Below are positions 18,323 to 27,437 of a stretch of DNA of 64,000 nucleotides, piece after piece; position 1 is the stretch's first letter, and every line of letters starts with the position of its first letter. The position numbers were made by a program, and so were the translations under genes. A model generated the notes under the pieces. It was given only the letters and a program-made list of their open reading frames with translations, searched no databases and was not told the DNA's origin. This DNA comes from Elioraea tepidiphila DSM 17972 (GTDB lineage Bacteria; Pseudomonadota; Alphaproteobacteria; Acetobacterales; Acetobacteraceae), in contig NZ_KB899911.1 of the NCBI RefSeq assembly GCF_000378465.1, positions 1 through 64,000 on the forward strand, read 5' to 3'.

Positions 18323-19618
18323 TCACACGTCGCCGAGCAGGCGCGGCAGGAACAGCGCCACCTCGGGCACGAACAGCACGAGGCAGAGCGCGGCGAGCAT
18401 GGCCAGCACGAACCAGATCACCCAGGGCACGGTCTGCTCGATCGAGCAGCCGGCCACCTTGCAGGTGACCATCAGGTTCACGGCCATGGGCGGGGTGAAG
18501 GCGCCGATCGCGATGTTCATGGTCAGCACGATTCCGAACCAGGTGAGGTCCCAGCCGAACTGGCGCGCGATCGGCACGAGGATCGGCAGGAAGACGAGGA
18601 AGATCGAGATCGCATCGATCAGCATCCCCGCGATCAGCACGATCGCGGTGATCATCAGCTTCATCACCAGGTCGCTCTCGGTCAGCCCGAGCAGCGTGCG
18701 CGCGAGCGCATCGAAGGCGCCGACGGTCGCGCCGGCGAAGGCGAAGATGCTCGCCAGCGCGACGATGATCAGCACCACCGCCGAGATCTCGGCGCTGTCG
18801 CGCAGCGTCTCGTAGATCTCGCGCGGCCCGAGCGTGCGGTAGATCGCCACGCCGACGAACAGGCCGTAGAACACCGCGACGACCGCCGCCTCGGTCGGCG
18901 TGAACAGCCCGGTGCGCAGCCCGCCCAGGATCACCACCGGCGCGGCGAGGCCCCAGGCGGCCTCGACGAAGCTGCGCCCGAACGGCGGGCGCGGTTCGTT
19001 CGGATCGGGCAGGCCGAACCCGCCGAGCCGCGCGAGAACCACCGCCGGGACCATCAGCGACAGCCCCACCAGCACGCCCGGGATCAGCCCGCCGACGAAC
19101 AGCGCCGGTACGGAGACGCCGGGCACCAGCACCGCATAGACGATCAGCGGGATCGAGGGCGGGATCAGCACCGCGGTCGAGCCGGCCGCGCCGATCAGGG
19201 AGGCGACATAGGGCCGCGGATAGTTCTGCTTCAGCATCGAGGGCAGCATCACGGCCGAGACCGCGGCCGCATCCGCCGCGCCAGAGCCCGAGATGCCGCC
19301 CAGGATCATGCACACCAGCACCGCGACCACGGCGAGCCCGCCGCGCCGGCGTCCCACCAGCGAGGAGGCGAAGCGCACCAGCCGCTCGGCAACCCCCGAG
19401 CGTTCGAACATCATCCCGGCGAGGATGAACATCGGCAGCGCGAGCAGCGGATACTTCGCGATCCCGGTCCAGATATTCGTCGGCAGCGCCATGATGCCGA
19501 GCTGGTGCACGCCCATCACGGCGAAACCCGAGAGCCCGAGCGCGATGCCGACCGGCACGCCGAGGAACAGCAGCAGGAAGAACGCGCCGAGCAGCAGGGC
19601 GGAGCCTTCGATCACCAT
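18323..19618 (-). CDS. TRAP transporter large permease (DctM-type)
   Basis: 431 residues, the normal length, with about 12 hydrophobic segments. Family hallmarks are LALPMFILAGMMFERSG, GGISGSGAADAAAVSAVMLP, IPPSIPLIVYAVL, FTPTEAAVVAVFYGL and FTPPMAVNLMVTC. It is the sodium-coupled permease that imports the ligand delivered by the DctP-type protein at 20177-21217. It is 3 bases after the DctQ gene. Confidence 0.95.
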   Translation of the reverse strand: MVIEGSALLLGAFFLLLFLGVPVGIALGLSGFAVMGVHQLGIMALPTNIWTGIAKYPLLALPMFILAGMMFERSGVAERLVRFASSLVGRRRGGLAVVAVLVCMILGGISGSGAADAAAVSAVMLPSMLKQNYPRPYVASLIGAAGSTAVLIPPSIPLIVYAVLVPGVSVPALFVGGLIPGVLVGLSLMVPAVVLARLGGFGLPDPNEPRPPFGRSFVEAAWGLAAPVVILGGLRTGLFTPTEAAVVAVFYGLFVGVAIYRTLGPREIYETLRDSAEISAVVLIIVALASIFAFAGATVGAFDALARTLLGLTESDLVMKLMITAIVLIAGMLIDAISIFLVFLPILVPIARQFGWDLTWFGIVLTMNIAIGAFTPPMAVNLMVTCKVAGCSIEQTVPWVIWFVLAMLAALCLVLFVPEVALFLPRLLGDV

Positions 19619-19621
19619 GGC

Positions 19622-20170
19622 TCAGCCCCGCGCCCGCGCCACACGGACCATGCGCCCGAGGATGCGCAGGCAGATCAGCACGGCGAGCACGGGCATCCAC
19701 ACCGTGTAGAGCCATTGCGGCACGCCGAGCCCGGGCGAGAGCACCTCGAACCGATACTCGTCCCACACATACCAGCCGCCGAGCCAGGCGATCGCGGCGA
19801 AGACGAAGAAGGCCGCGGCCAGCACCACCTGCTCGATCGCGCGCGCGAGGCGTACCGGCAGCTTCTCGGTGAAGAAGGTGAGGCGGATGTGCTTGTCGGC
19901 GCCGAACGCGGCGGCCGAGCCGATCAGCGTCATGATCACCATGAGCGCCACCGAGTACTCCTCGGTGAAGGCGATCGAGACATTGGTGAAGTAGCGCGCC
20001 AGCACATTGGCGAAGGTGATCAGGGCGAGCGCGGCCATGATCGCCGCGCCGATCGCGCCCTCGATCGAGACGGGCACGCGCGGCGGGGCTTCGCCGAGCT
20101 TCAGGCCCGGCGCCTCATGGCGGTCGGGATCGGCCATGCGCGGCGGCGGAGGCGCGCGGCCCCCGCCCAT
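19622..20170 (-). CDS. TRAP transporter small permease (DctQ-type)
   Basis: About 182 residues with four membrane segments; ALITFANVLARYFTNVSIAFTEE-like and LIGSAAAFGADKHIRL segments are typical of DctQ. Start choices are a GTG at 20173, the ATG at 20170 used here, or an ATG at 20137 (MADPDRHEAP). The N-terminal tail before the first membrane segment is hydrophilic, so all three give a working protein. It lies 6 bases after the binding-protein gene. Confidence 0.88.
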   Translation of the reverse strand: MGGGRAPPPPRMADPDRHEAPGLKLGEAPPRVPVSIEGAIGAAIMAALALITFANVLARYFTNVSIAFTEEYSVALMVIMTLIGSAAAFGADKHIRLTFFTEKLPVRLARAIEQVVLAAAFFVFAAIAWLGGWYVWDEYRFEVLSPGLGVPQWLYTVWMPVLAVLICLRILGRMVRVARARG

Positions 20171-20176
20171 CACCCG

Positions 20177-21217
20177 TCAGGCGACCGCCTTGATCGCGGC
20201 CTCGGCCTTGCGCACGAGGTCGGCCCCGATGCGGCTCGCCCAGGTGTCGAACACCGACCGGGTCGCGCGCGCGAAGGCCTGCTTCTCGGCATCCGACAGC
20301 TCGACCACGGCGACGTTGCGCTTCGCGAGCTCGTCGAAGGACGAGCGGTCGCCGTCGCCGATGCCCTTGCGGGCGGCGGCGATCTGGCGTCGGGCCGCCT
20401 CCTTCGCGCTCTCGGCGACGATCTCCTGATCGGCCTTCGAGAAGCTCTCCCACACGCCCTTGGCGACGTGGAAGATGCCGGCATCGGCGCAGTAGTTCCA
20501 CACCGTCAGGTGGCGCTGCGCGAGCGTGTCCATCTTGAAGGCGAGGAACAGGTTGATCGGGTTCTCCTGCCCGTCCACCGCGCCGGTCGAGAGCGCGGGC
20601 TGGAGGTCGGCGAACGACATCTGCACCGGGTTGGCGCCGAGCGCGTTGTAGATGTCGGCGAAGATCGCGCCGGCCGCGAAGCGGATCTTCAGGCCGCGCA
20701 GATCCTCGGGCGTGCGGATCGGCCGGCGCGAGTTGGAGATCTCGCGGAACCCGTTCTCGCCCCAGGCGAGCGGCACGACCTCGCGCTGGGCGAGCACCTG
20801 GAACAGGTCGCGCCCGGGCTCGCCGTTGATCAGCGCGTCGAAGGCCCGATGGCCGGGCATCAGGAACGGCATCGAGAACAGCGTCATCTCGCGGATCTGC
20901 GGCGAGAGGTTGATCGTCGAGGACACCGTCATGTCGATCACGCCCTGGCGCATCGCCAGCAGCTCGCGCGTCTGGTCGCCGCCGACGAGCTGGCTGCCGG
21001 GATAGACCTTCACGTTGATGCGGCCCTGGGTGCGCTCGGTGACGAGCTCGGCCCACTGGAACGCGCCCTCGGAGAGCGGGATCGGCCGGTTGCCGACCAC
21101 CGAGAGCTTGTACTCGCTCTTCAGCGCCTGGGCGCGCGACACCCAGGGGGTGGCGAGCCCGGCGGCGAGGCCGGCGCTGCCGAGCAGCAGCGAGCGGCGG
21201 TTGGTGGCCATGGTCAT
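20177..21217 (-). CDS. TRAP transporter solute-binding protein (DctP-type)
   Basis: 346 residues. The ATG at 21217 is preceded by GGAGGATTC at ideal spacing. It opens a Tat-like signal (MTMATNRRSLLLGSAGLAAG), cleaved near SRAQA. DctP features are GQENPINLFLAFKM, LRGLKIRFAAG and the conserved ligand-carboxylate arginine region. It captures a small organic acid in the periplasm for the DctQM pair that follows. First gene of a four-gene minus-strand operon ending with the M28-like peptidase. An SDR gene diverges from it across 153 bases. Confidence 0.94.
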   Translation of the reverse strand: MTMATNRRSLLLGSAGLAAGLATPWVSRAQALKSEYKLSVVGNRPIPLSEGAFQWAELVTERTQGRINVKVYPGSQLVGGDQTRELLAMRQGVIDMTVSSTINLSPQIREMTLFSMPFLMPGHRAFDALINGEPGRDLFQVLAQREVVPLAWGENGFREISNSRRPIRTPEDLRGLKIRFAAGAIFADIYNALGANPVQMSFADLQPALSTGAVDGQENPINLFLAFKMDTLAQRHLTVWNYCADAGIFHVAKGVWESFSKADQEIVAESAKEAARRQIAAARKGIGDGDRSSFDELAKRNVAVVELSDAEKQAFARATRSVFDTWASRIGADLVRKAEAAIKAVA

Positions 21218-21370
21218 CGGTGAATCCTCCTCACGTGCTGGTCCCGGCAGGCGCGGGTTTGGCGGCAGAATGCGAAGGAGGGGGGCGGCTGCGCAAGGGG
21301 TCATGGCCCTGTCGCTTATCAACGGCGGGCCGATCGGCCACAGTGGCGGGCCGGGGCGAGGAGGGGCGTC

Positions 21371-22123
21371 ATGACACGAGGGGTGGTCGCCGTGACCGGC
21401 GGCGCATCGGGGATCGGGCTGGCGATCGCGCGCGCGGCGGCCGGGGCGGGATACCGGGTCGCGGTGGCGGACCGCGACCGGGTCGCGCTGGAGGCTGCGC
21501 GCGAGGCGCTGCCGAAGGAGGCGCTGTTCAGCCAGCTCGACGTCACCGACGAGGCGCGCGTCGAGGGCTGGATCGCGGAGGTGTCCGACGCCGCGACGCT
21601 GGTCGGCCTGGTCACCGCCGCCGGCATCGCGGCGGACGTGCATGTGCTGGAGACGAGTGCCGATCAGTTCCGCCGCATCCTGGACGTGAACGTGACGGGA
21701 ACGTTCCTGTGCGCCAAGGCGGCGGCGCGGCGGATGCGCGAGACCGGCGGCGGGTCGATCGTCACGATCGCCTCGGTCTCCGGCGTGCGCGGGTCCAAGG
21801 GGCGCGCGGCCTATGGCAGCTCGAAGGCGGCGGTGATCAACCTCACGCAGGTGCTGGCGGTCGATCTCGCGGCCGACGGGATCCGCGCGAACGCGGTCTG
21901 TCCGGGTCCGGTCGAGACGCCGCTGGTCGCGCGGGTGCACACGCCAGAGACGCGCGCGCACTGGCTCGCGCATGTGCCGCAGCGCCGCTACGCGCGGCCC
22001 GAGGAGATGGCGGGCGCCGTGCTGTTCCTGCTCGACCCGGCGCAGTCGGGCTTCGTCACCGGCGCCGCGCTGCCGGTGGATGGCGGCTTCGCCGGTGCCG
22101 GGCTGACGGCGATCGGGCGCTAG
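21371..22123 (+). CDS. Short-chain dehydrogenase/reductase
   Basis: 250 residues, classic SDR. Coenzyme motif GGASGIGLAIA, catalytic serine in ASVSGVRGSKG, and YGSSK with Tyr and Lys. The aspartate in VADRDR after the second strand favours NAD over NADP. Closest in style to FabG-like sugar/hydroxy-acid dehydrogenases. GAGGAGGGG precedes the ATG at 21371. It diverges from the TRAP operon, so it may oxidise the imported substrate. It overlaps the amidohydrolase stop by 4 bases (convergent). Confidence 0.92.
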   Translation: MTRGVVAVTGGASGIGLAIARAAAGAGYRVAVADRDRVALEAAREALPKEALFSQLDVTDEARVEGWIAEVSDAATLVGLVTAAGIAADVHVLETSADQFRRILDVNVTGTFLCAKAAARRMRETGGGSIVTIASVSGVRGSKGRAAYGSSKAAVINLTQVLAVDLAADGIRANAVCPGPVETPLVARVHTPETRAHWLAHVPQRRYARPEEMAGAVLFLLDPAQSGFVTGAALPVDGGFAGAGLTAIGR

Positions 22124-23364
22124 GCAGGCGGATGCAGCACGGCGGGCGCGCGCGTCACCGCGCGGCGGCCGCGCTTGAACGCGTGCAGCACCGGCGCGAT
22201 CTCGCGCACGGCATCGACCGCGGTCGGCGCATCCACGACGACGAGATCGCCCGGATTGCCGACCGCGATGCCGTAGTCGCCCTGCCGCATCAGCTTCGCC
22301 GAACCCGCGGTGAACATGTCCCAGGTCGCGCGCAGGTCGGCGTCCGTCGCGCGCTGGACGATGTTGGCGTAGAGATTGGCCTGGCGGATCAGCTGCCCGT
22401 CGCCCAGCGGCGTGAACGGGTTGAGGATGTTGTTCGAGGAGATCGAGCAGAGCACGCCGAGATCCGAGAGCCGGTTCGCGTCCACCGTGTTGCGGCGTAC
22501 GTGGCATTCCTGGTCGCGCCCACCGAGATAGAGATCGGTCGCGGGCAGCACCGTCAGCGCGACGCCGACATCGGCCATCCGCTTCGCCACCACGTCGAAC
22601 TCGCGATACGGCATGGTCGAGAGCTTGGTGACGTGGCCGATCGCCACGCGCCCGCCCCAGCCGTATTTCTCCGTCAGCTCGCAGACGAGCAGCGTGTCGA
22701 GCTCCTCGGCCGAGGCGCCGCTGTCGAGATGCATGTCGATATCGACATCGAATTCGCGCGCGAGTTCGAACACGCGGCGGATCTGCGCGGCGCGGTCGGT
22801 GTCGTAGTTTGGCGCCGCGCCGACCACGGTCGCGCCGTTCTTCAGCGCCGCCACCATCAGCTCGTCCGTGCCGGGATTGTTGGTCAACCCCTCCTGCGGC
22901 ATCACGCAGATCTCGATGTCGATCGCCCAGGCGTAGCGGGCGATCGCCGCCTTCACGCCTTCGAGCCCGCGCAGCCCCACCTTGGGATCGACCTCGACAT
23001 GGGTGCGCATCCGCGTGCAGCCATGGCTGATGCACTTCTCGAGCGTGCGGCTAGCGCGCGCGGTCACATCCTCCACCGTGAAGGTGTGCTTGATTTCCGA
23101 GACGCGTTCCATCGCGCGGTGCGGGTTGCGCGTGGTCTCGCAGGCGCAGCGGCCGAGGATGCAGGTCTTGTCGAGATGGATGTGGGTCTCGACGAAGCCG
23201 CCGGCGACGACGCGCCCGCCGCCCTCCACCGTCTCGCGCGCCGTGCCCGTGATGCCGCGGCGGATCTCGGCGATGCGGCCATCCGCGACGGCGATGTCCA
23301 CCGTCGGGTCGGTCGCGCGGGCATCGGGCAGGCGGACATCGCGCAGCAGCAGGTCGAGGCTCAT
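22120..23364 (-). CDS. Amidohydrolase, cytosine-deaminase type
   Basis: 414 residues. Metal-dependent hydrolase with the N-terminal beta element (LLLRDVRLPDARATDPTVDI) and metal site FVETHIHLDKT. TRMRTHVEVDP, HLDSGASAEELDT, IGHVTKLST and the final-strand aspartate region follow, as in CodA/atrazine-type deaminases. It probably hydrolyses or deaminates a cyclic nitrogen compound in the cytoplasm. GGAGACC precedes the ATG at 23364. Divergent from a Bug-type receptor that could supply its substrate. Confidence 0.9.
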   Translation of the reverse strand: MSLDLLLRDVRLPDARATDPTVDIAVADGRIAEIRRGITGTARETVEGGGRVVAGGFVETHIHLDKTCILGRCACETTRNPHRAMERVSEIKHTFTVEDVTARASRTLEKCISHGCTRMRTHVEVDPKVGLRGLEGVKAAIARYAWAIDIEICVMPQEGLTNNPGTDELMVAALKNGATVVGAAPNYDTDRAAQIRRVFELAREFDVDIDMHLDSGASAEELDTLLVCELTEKYGWGGRVAIGHVTKLSTMPYREFDVVAKRMADVGVALTVLPATDLYLGGRDQECHVRRNTVDANRLSDLGVLCSISSNNILNPFTPLGDGQLIRQANLYANIVQRATDADLRATWDMFTAGSAKLMRQGDYGIAVGNPGDLVVVDAPTAVDAVREIAPVLHAFKRGRRAVTRAPAVLHPPA

Positions 23365-23461
23365 GAAGGTCTCCGGCGATCGGCGAGGATTGGCAGGATG
23401 CATGGCATGTGCCTTGCTGCCCAGGGTGCATGAACGCGAAAGAGCACAGGGAGACGGACCG

Positions 23462-24451
23462 ATGACCGCTCGCGACTGCCCAACGCTTCGGCGGCGTGCC
23501 GTTCTGCTGGGCGCCGCGGCGCTGGCGGCACCGTCGGTGGCGCGCGCCCAGGCCTGGCCCGAGCGGCCGATCCGATGGATCGTCAACTTCCCGCCCGGCG
23601 GGGCCGCCGACATCCTCTCTCGCGCGCTTGCCGAGGCGCTCGGCACTTCGCTCGGCCAGCCGATCGTGGTCGAGAACCGGCCCGGCGCGGGCGGCATGGT
23701 CGGCTCGGAGGTCGTGGCCCGCGCGCGCGGGGATGCGCATGTGGTGATGATGTCGAACGCGGCCTCGCACGGGATCGGGCCGGTGCTGTATCGTTCCGTG
23801 CCCTATGATCCGGTAGCGGACTTCACCCACATCCACCTGGTCGGCACCTTCCCGAGCGTGCTCTGCGTGAACGTCGACCTGCCCGTGCGCACGCTTGCCG
23901 ACTACGTGGCGCTGGCGGAGGGGCGGCCCGGGCAGGTGCAGTACGGCTCGGGCGGCAACGGCACGATGAACCACCTGATCGGCCAGCTCTTCATGCGCGC
24001 GGCCGGGATCGAGCTGGTGCACGTGCCCTATCGCGGCTCGGCGCCGGCAATGACCGACGTGATCGGCGGCCAGATCCCCTCGCTGATGGAAAGCCTGCCC
24101 ACCGCGATGGGCAATATCCGCGGCGGGCGGCTGCGGCCGATCGCCACCAGCGAGGCCGAGCGCGCCACCACGCTGCCCGACGTGCCGACCTTCGCCGAGA
24201 GCGGTTTCCCGACGGTCGTCTCGACCAACTGGTTCGGCTTCTCGGCCGCGGCGGGCATTCCCGAGGCGGTCGCCGAACGCTGGCGCGTCGCGATCGCGGC
24301 GGCGCTCGCCTCCGACCTGGTGAAGGAGCGCTTCGGCGCGATCGGCGTGCGGCCCGGCAGGCTCGGCCCGGCGGAGTACACCGCGCTGGTCCGCAGCGAG
24401 CTCGACCGCTGGCGCGAGGTGATCCGCGCCGGCAACATCACCGTCGATTGA
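23462..24451 (+). CDS. Bug/TTT-family periplasmic solute-binding protein
   Basis: 329 residues. Signal peptide MTARDCPTLRRRAVLLGAAA with a twin-arginine stretch, cleaved near ARAQA. Mature start WPERPIRWIVNFPPGGAAD and family elements VVENRPGAGGMVG, YGSGGNGTMNHLIG and HVPYRGSAPAM. It is clearly a paralogue of the protein at 5757-6731. No TctAB membrane pair is adjacent. The divergent amidohydrolase gene suggests the ligand may be a nitrogen-containing organic acid (inference). ATG at 23462; the upstream spacing to the amidohydrolase start is 97 bases, enough for two promoters. Confidence 0.9.
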   Translation: MTARDCPTLRRRAVLLGAAALAAPSVARAQAWPERPIRWIVNFPPGGAADILSRALAEALGTSLGQPIVVENRPGAGGMVGSEVVARARGDAHVVMMSNAASHGIGPVLYRSVPYDPVADFTHIHLVGTFPSVLCVNVDLPVRTLADYVALAEGRPGQVQYGSGGNGTMNHLIGQLFMRAAGIELVHVPYRGSAPAMTDVIGGQIPSLMESLPTAMGNIRGGRLRPIATSEAERATTLPDVPTFAESGFPTVVSTNWFGFSAAAGIPEAVAERWRVAIAAALASDLVKERFGAIGVRPGRLGPAEYTALVRSELDRWREVIRAGNITVD

Positions 24452-24469
24452 GGCGGCGGGTGCGCGCGC

Positions 24470-25282
24470 TCAGCCGGGGCGCGCGAAGACGTACTCGTCG
24501 CAGCCGGTGCCGAACAGGCCGATGCCGGGGCGGTGGCAGAAGCGCCGCACCGGCGCGAGCCCGAGCTCGGCGGCGAAGGCGAGCATGTCGGCCTCCGAGA
24601 TCGACTCGTAGGGATAGCCGCCCAGCCAGTCGCGCACATCCGTCATCCAGTTCATGCCGCGATTGGCGACATAGCCGTCGACATAGGCGCGGAAGCTGCG
24701 TCCGCGCAGCACCATGGCGGCGCGGAAGGCGGTGGTGTAGGCCGCCTCGATCAGCCGCCGCACGGGCTTCGGCGCAGCCACGTAGAGCCGCTTCTCGATG
24801 CGCCAGAGGCCGCAGAGCGGCGTGCGCCGGTAGAGCGCGATGATCAGCAGCCCCCCCGGCGCGACACGGTCGGCCGCGCAGCGGATGGCGCGGCGCATGT
24901 CGCCGGTGTGGTGCAGCACGCCCCAGGAATAGACGACCGGGAAGCGCGGCAGGTCGTCGATCGCGAACACGCTGCGCTGGCTCACCGACCAGGCGGCGCC
25001 GGGCGCGTAGCGGCCGAGCACTCGCTCGGCGGTCGCGACCGAATCGGGGTCGAGGTCGATCGCGGTGACGCGCGCCGCGCCGAGCCGCAGCGCCGCGACC
25101 GCGTGCAGGCCGGAGCCGCAGCCGATGTCGAGCACCTCCTTGCCGGCGAGCGCGCCGTCGGGGACGAGCCGCTGCAGCCCGGCGACCGCCTGCTCGACCG
25201 CCGCCGGCGAGAGGTGCTCGGCGAAATCCGCCCAGTTGCGCCCGAACTCGAACTGCGCCCCCACGCCCGTGCCGGCCGTCAC
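24470..25282 (-). CDS. Class I SAM-dependent methyltransferase (short paralogue)
   Basis: 270 residues from a GTG at 25282. SAM-binding motif VLDIGCGSG at 50-58, acidic LD in [10 protein letters not shown], and [13 protein letters not shown] for motif IV-like contact. It is homologous over its whole length to residues 1-265 of the protein at 27438-28571 (shared EFGRNWADF-like start and [11 protein letters not shown]), but lacks that protein's C-terminal extra domain. It lies 49 bases after the asparagine synthetase on the same strand. By context it probably modifies a surface glycan or its precursor. Confidence 0.85.
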   Translation of the reverse strand: MTAGTGVGAQFEFGRNWADFAEHLSPAAVEQAVAGLQRLVPDGALAGKEVLDIGCGSGLHAVAALRLGAARVTAIDLDPDSVATAERVLGRYAPGAAWSVSQRSVFAIDDLPRFPVVYSWGVLHHTGDMRRAIRCAADRVAPGGLLIIALYRRTPLCGLWRIEKRLYVAAPKPVRRLIEAAYTTAFRAAMVLRGRSFRAYVDGYVANRGMNWMTDVRDWLGGYPYESISEADMLAFAAELGLAPVRRFCHRPGIGLFGTGCDEYVFARPG

Positions 25283-25331
25283 CGCATCCGCTCGCCGGTC
25301 ACGGCGCCTCCCTGCCGGTCATCCGCCCCTC

Positions 25332-27245
25332 TCATGTGAACCGCGCGACCATGCGGCGCCCGCGCGCGAGCAGCCTGACGAGCCGGTTCGCCGCGCGCCC
25401 CGCGACCGGTGCGCTGAGGGCGGCGGTGGTGGCGAGCGGGGCACCGACGCTGTGGCGATGCGTGCGCAGCCAGAACTCCAGCACCAGCAGCGCCCAGACG
25501 CGATAGGCGCTGAAGTCGCGCGTCATGCGGTCGAGGTAGCGGGCGAGTCGGTCGCGCGGGATCCAGGCGGCGAGGCAGGTCGGCCCGGACAGCAGCAGCG
25601 CGCGCGCCGCCGGCAGCAGCGCCTCGGCCCCCCACAGCCCCATCGGCAGGCCGAAACCGCGCTTCGGCCGGTCGATGATCGCGGACGGCAGGTAGCGGCG
25701 CGCCACCTCCTTAAGCACGTGCTTGCCCGCGCCGCCGCGCACGCACTCCGACGCGGCGAGGCGGCTCGCGAAGTCGGCGACCTCGCGGCCGAGCAGGGGC
25801 GCGCGCACCTCCAGGCTCGACTGCATGCTCATCCGGTCGACCTTGGCCAGCACCGCGCCGGGCATGTACATGCGCACATCGGCCTCGCGCAGCCGATGCA
25901 CGAGCGGCCGCGGATCGCCATCGAGCGCTGCGCGCGCGGTCGCGAACTCGTCCACCAGCGCAGCCGGCACGCCGCCGGCGAGCGCCTGGAGCTCGCTCTC
26001 CGGAAAGACGAGCAGGCGCGCCGACCAGTAGGCGGCGCCCGGCGAGAAGCCCGGCAGGCGCAGCCGCGCGGCCTCCGTCGCCTCGTCGACCGTCGCCATG
26101 TAGCGGCCATAGCCGCCGAACAGCTCGTCGCCGCCATCGCCCGAGAGCGCGACCGTCACGGCCTCGCGCGTGAAGCGGCTCAGCAGGAAGGTCGGCAGGC
26201 AGGAGCTGTCGGCGTTCGGCTCGTCGAGCACACGGCCGATCTGCTCGCAGAGCCCGACGCTGTCGGGGCTCAGCACCTGCTCGCGGTGGTCGGTGCCGAG
26301 CAGGCCCGCGACCTCGGCGGCGTCCTTGTGCTCGGACTCGGCGAAGCCGGCGAAGCCGATCGTGAAGGTCTTGACGGGTTGGCCGAGCACGCGCGCGGCG
26401 AGCGCGACGACAAGGCTGGAATCGACGCCGCCCGAGAGGAAGGCGCCGAGCGGCACGTCGCTGATGAGCCGCTGGCGCACCGTGCCCACCAGGATCGCTT
26501 CCAGTTCGTCCGCGGCCTCGCTCAGGCTGCGCGCCGGCTCGGCCGGCCCGTCGGGGACGAACCGGTAATGGGCGCGCGTCGCGAACGTGCCGTCGGCCTC
26601 GCGCATGAGCAGATGCGCGGGCGGCAGCTTGCGCGCGCCACGATAGATTGTCTCGGGGGCGGGCACGTACTGATAGGCGAGGAAGCGCGCGATCGTGTCG
26701 CCATCGACGCGGTCGTCGAAACCCGGCACCTCGGCCAGCGCCGACAACTCCGAGGCGAAGGCGAAGCAGGTGTCATTGTCGGTATAGTAGAGCGGCTTCT
26801 CGCCGAAGATGTCGCGCGCCAGCATCAGCCGCCCGGACGCCTCGTCGTACCAGGCGAAGGCGAACATCGCGTCGAGCGAATTGAGCGCCGCCGCACCGTC
26901 GCGCTCCAGCGCCTCGAGCAGCACCTCGGTGTCGCTGTCGGACCGGAACGCCACGCCCTCGGCCTCGAAGCGGGCGCGCAGGTCGCGGAAGTTGTAGATC
27001 TCGCCGTTGAAGACGATGTGCGTCCGTCCCGATCGGCCGGTCATCGGCTGGTGGCCGGCCGCGCTCAGGTCGATGATGGCGAGGCGGCGATGCGACAGCG
27101 CCACCCGCCCATCGGGCGAGACCCAGACGCCGGCGTCGTCGGGGCCGCGATGCGCCATGAGATCGGCCATGCGGCGGGCGATCGCGCCCGTATCGATGGC
27201 GCCGGGCTGCCCGCGCTTCAGGATGATCCCGGCAATTCCGCACAT
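25332..27245 (-). CDS. asnB: Asparagine synthase (glutamine-hydrolysing)
   Basis: 637 residues. N-terminal glutamine amidotransferase domain with the nucleophile Cys2 (MCGIAGIIL) and NGEIYNFRDLR. The C-terminal synthetase domain has the PP-loop SGGVDSS (around residue 265) and SGDGGDELFGGYGRY. Converts aspartate, ATP and glutamine to asparagine. Enzymes of this form in polysaccharide clusters often amidate uronic acids or other sugar acids instead, which fits the neighbours here (methyltransferases, glycosyltransferase, ABC exporter). The last 90 residues, beyond the synthetase core, are basic and variable. Confidence 0.93.
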   Translation of the reverse strand: MCGIAGIILKRGQPGAIDTGAIARRMADLMAHRGPDDAGVWVSPDGRVALSHRRLAIIDLSAAGHQPMTGRSGRTHIVFNGEIYNFRDLRARFEAEGVAFRSDSDTEVLLEALERDGAAALNSLDAMFAFAWYDEASGRLMLARDIFGEKPLYYTDNDTCFAFASELSALAEVPGFDDRVDGDTIARFLAYQYVPAPETIYRGARKLPPAHLLMREADGTFATRAHYRFVPDGPAEPARSLSEAADELEAILVGTVRQRLISDVPLGAFLSGGVDSSLVVALAARVLGQPVKTFTIGFAGFAESEHKDAAEVAGLLGTDHREQVLSPDSVGLCEQIGRVLDEPNADSSCLPTFLLSRFTREAVTVALSGDGGDELFGGYGRYMATVDEATEAARLRLPGFSPGAAYWSARLLVFPESELQALAGGVPAALVDEFATARAALDGDPRPLVHRLREADVRMYMPGAVLAKVDRMSMQSSLEVRAPLLGREVADFASRLAASECVRGGAGKHVLKEVARRYLPSAIIDRPKRGFGLPMGLWGAEALLPAARALLLSGPTCLAAWIPRDRLARYLDRMTRDFSAYRVWALLVLEFWLRTHRHSVGAPLATTAALSAPVAGRAANRLVRLLARGRRMVARFT

Positions 27246-27437
27246 GGCTCGATCATGTCTCACGCAGGGCCGCGCCGGCCGTGGCATCCGGCGTCGGCGC
27301 CTTTGCAGCATTGCGGGCCGGCGGCGGTCAAGCCGGCACGCGGGACCGGGGCGCGGACACGCTGGCACGCCCCCGGCGCTTCTGCTAGGACCGAACGCAA
27401 TAGCGTCGCAGAGCGGACGAAGCGGCAGGATTGATCG

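Noticed and set aside
18314-21223. A 969-codon plus-strand frame across the TRAP operon
   Set aside because: Composition is that of a shadow frame (runs of Arg, His, Asp, Glu); the minus-strand TRAP genes are unambiguous.
27363-27380. Sigma-54-like TGGCACG plus GC at N10 spacing upstream of the methyltransferase operon
   Set aside because: The -12 half lacks the TTGC core, and GG-N10-GC is common in DNA this GC-rich; no bEBP gene is nearby.
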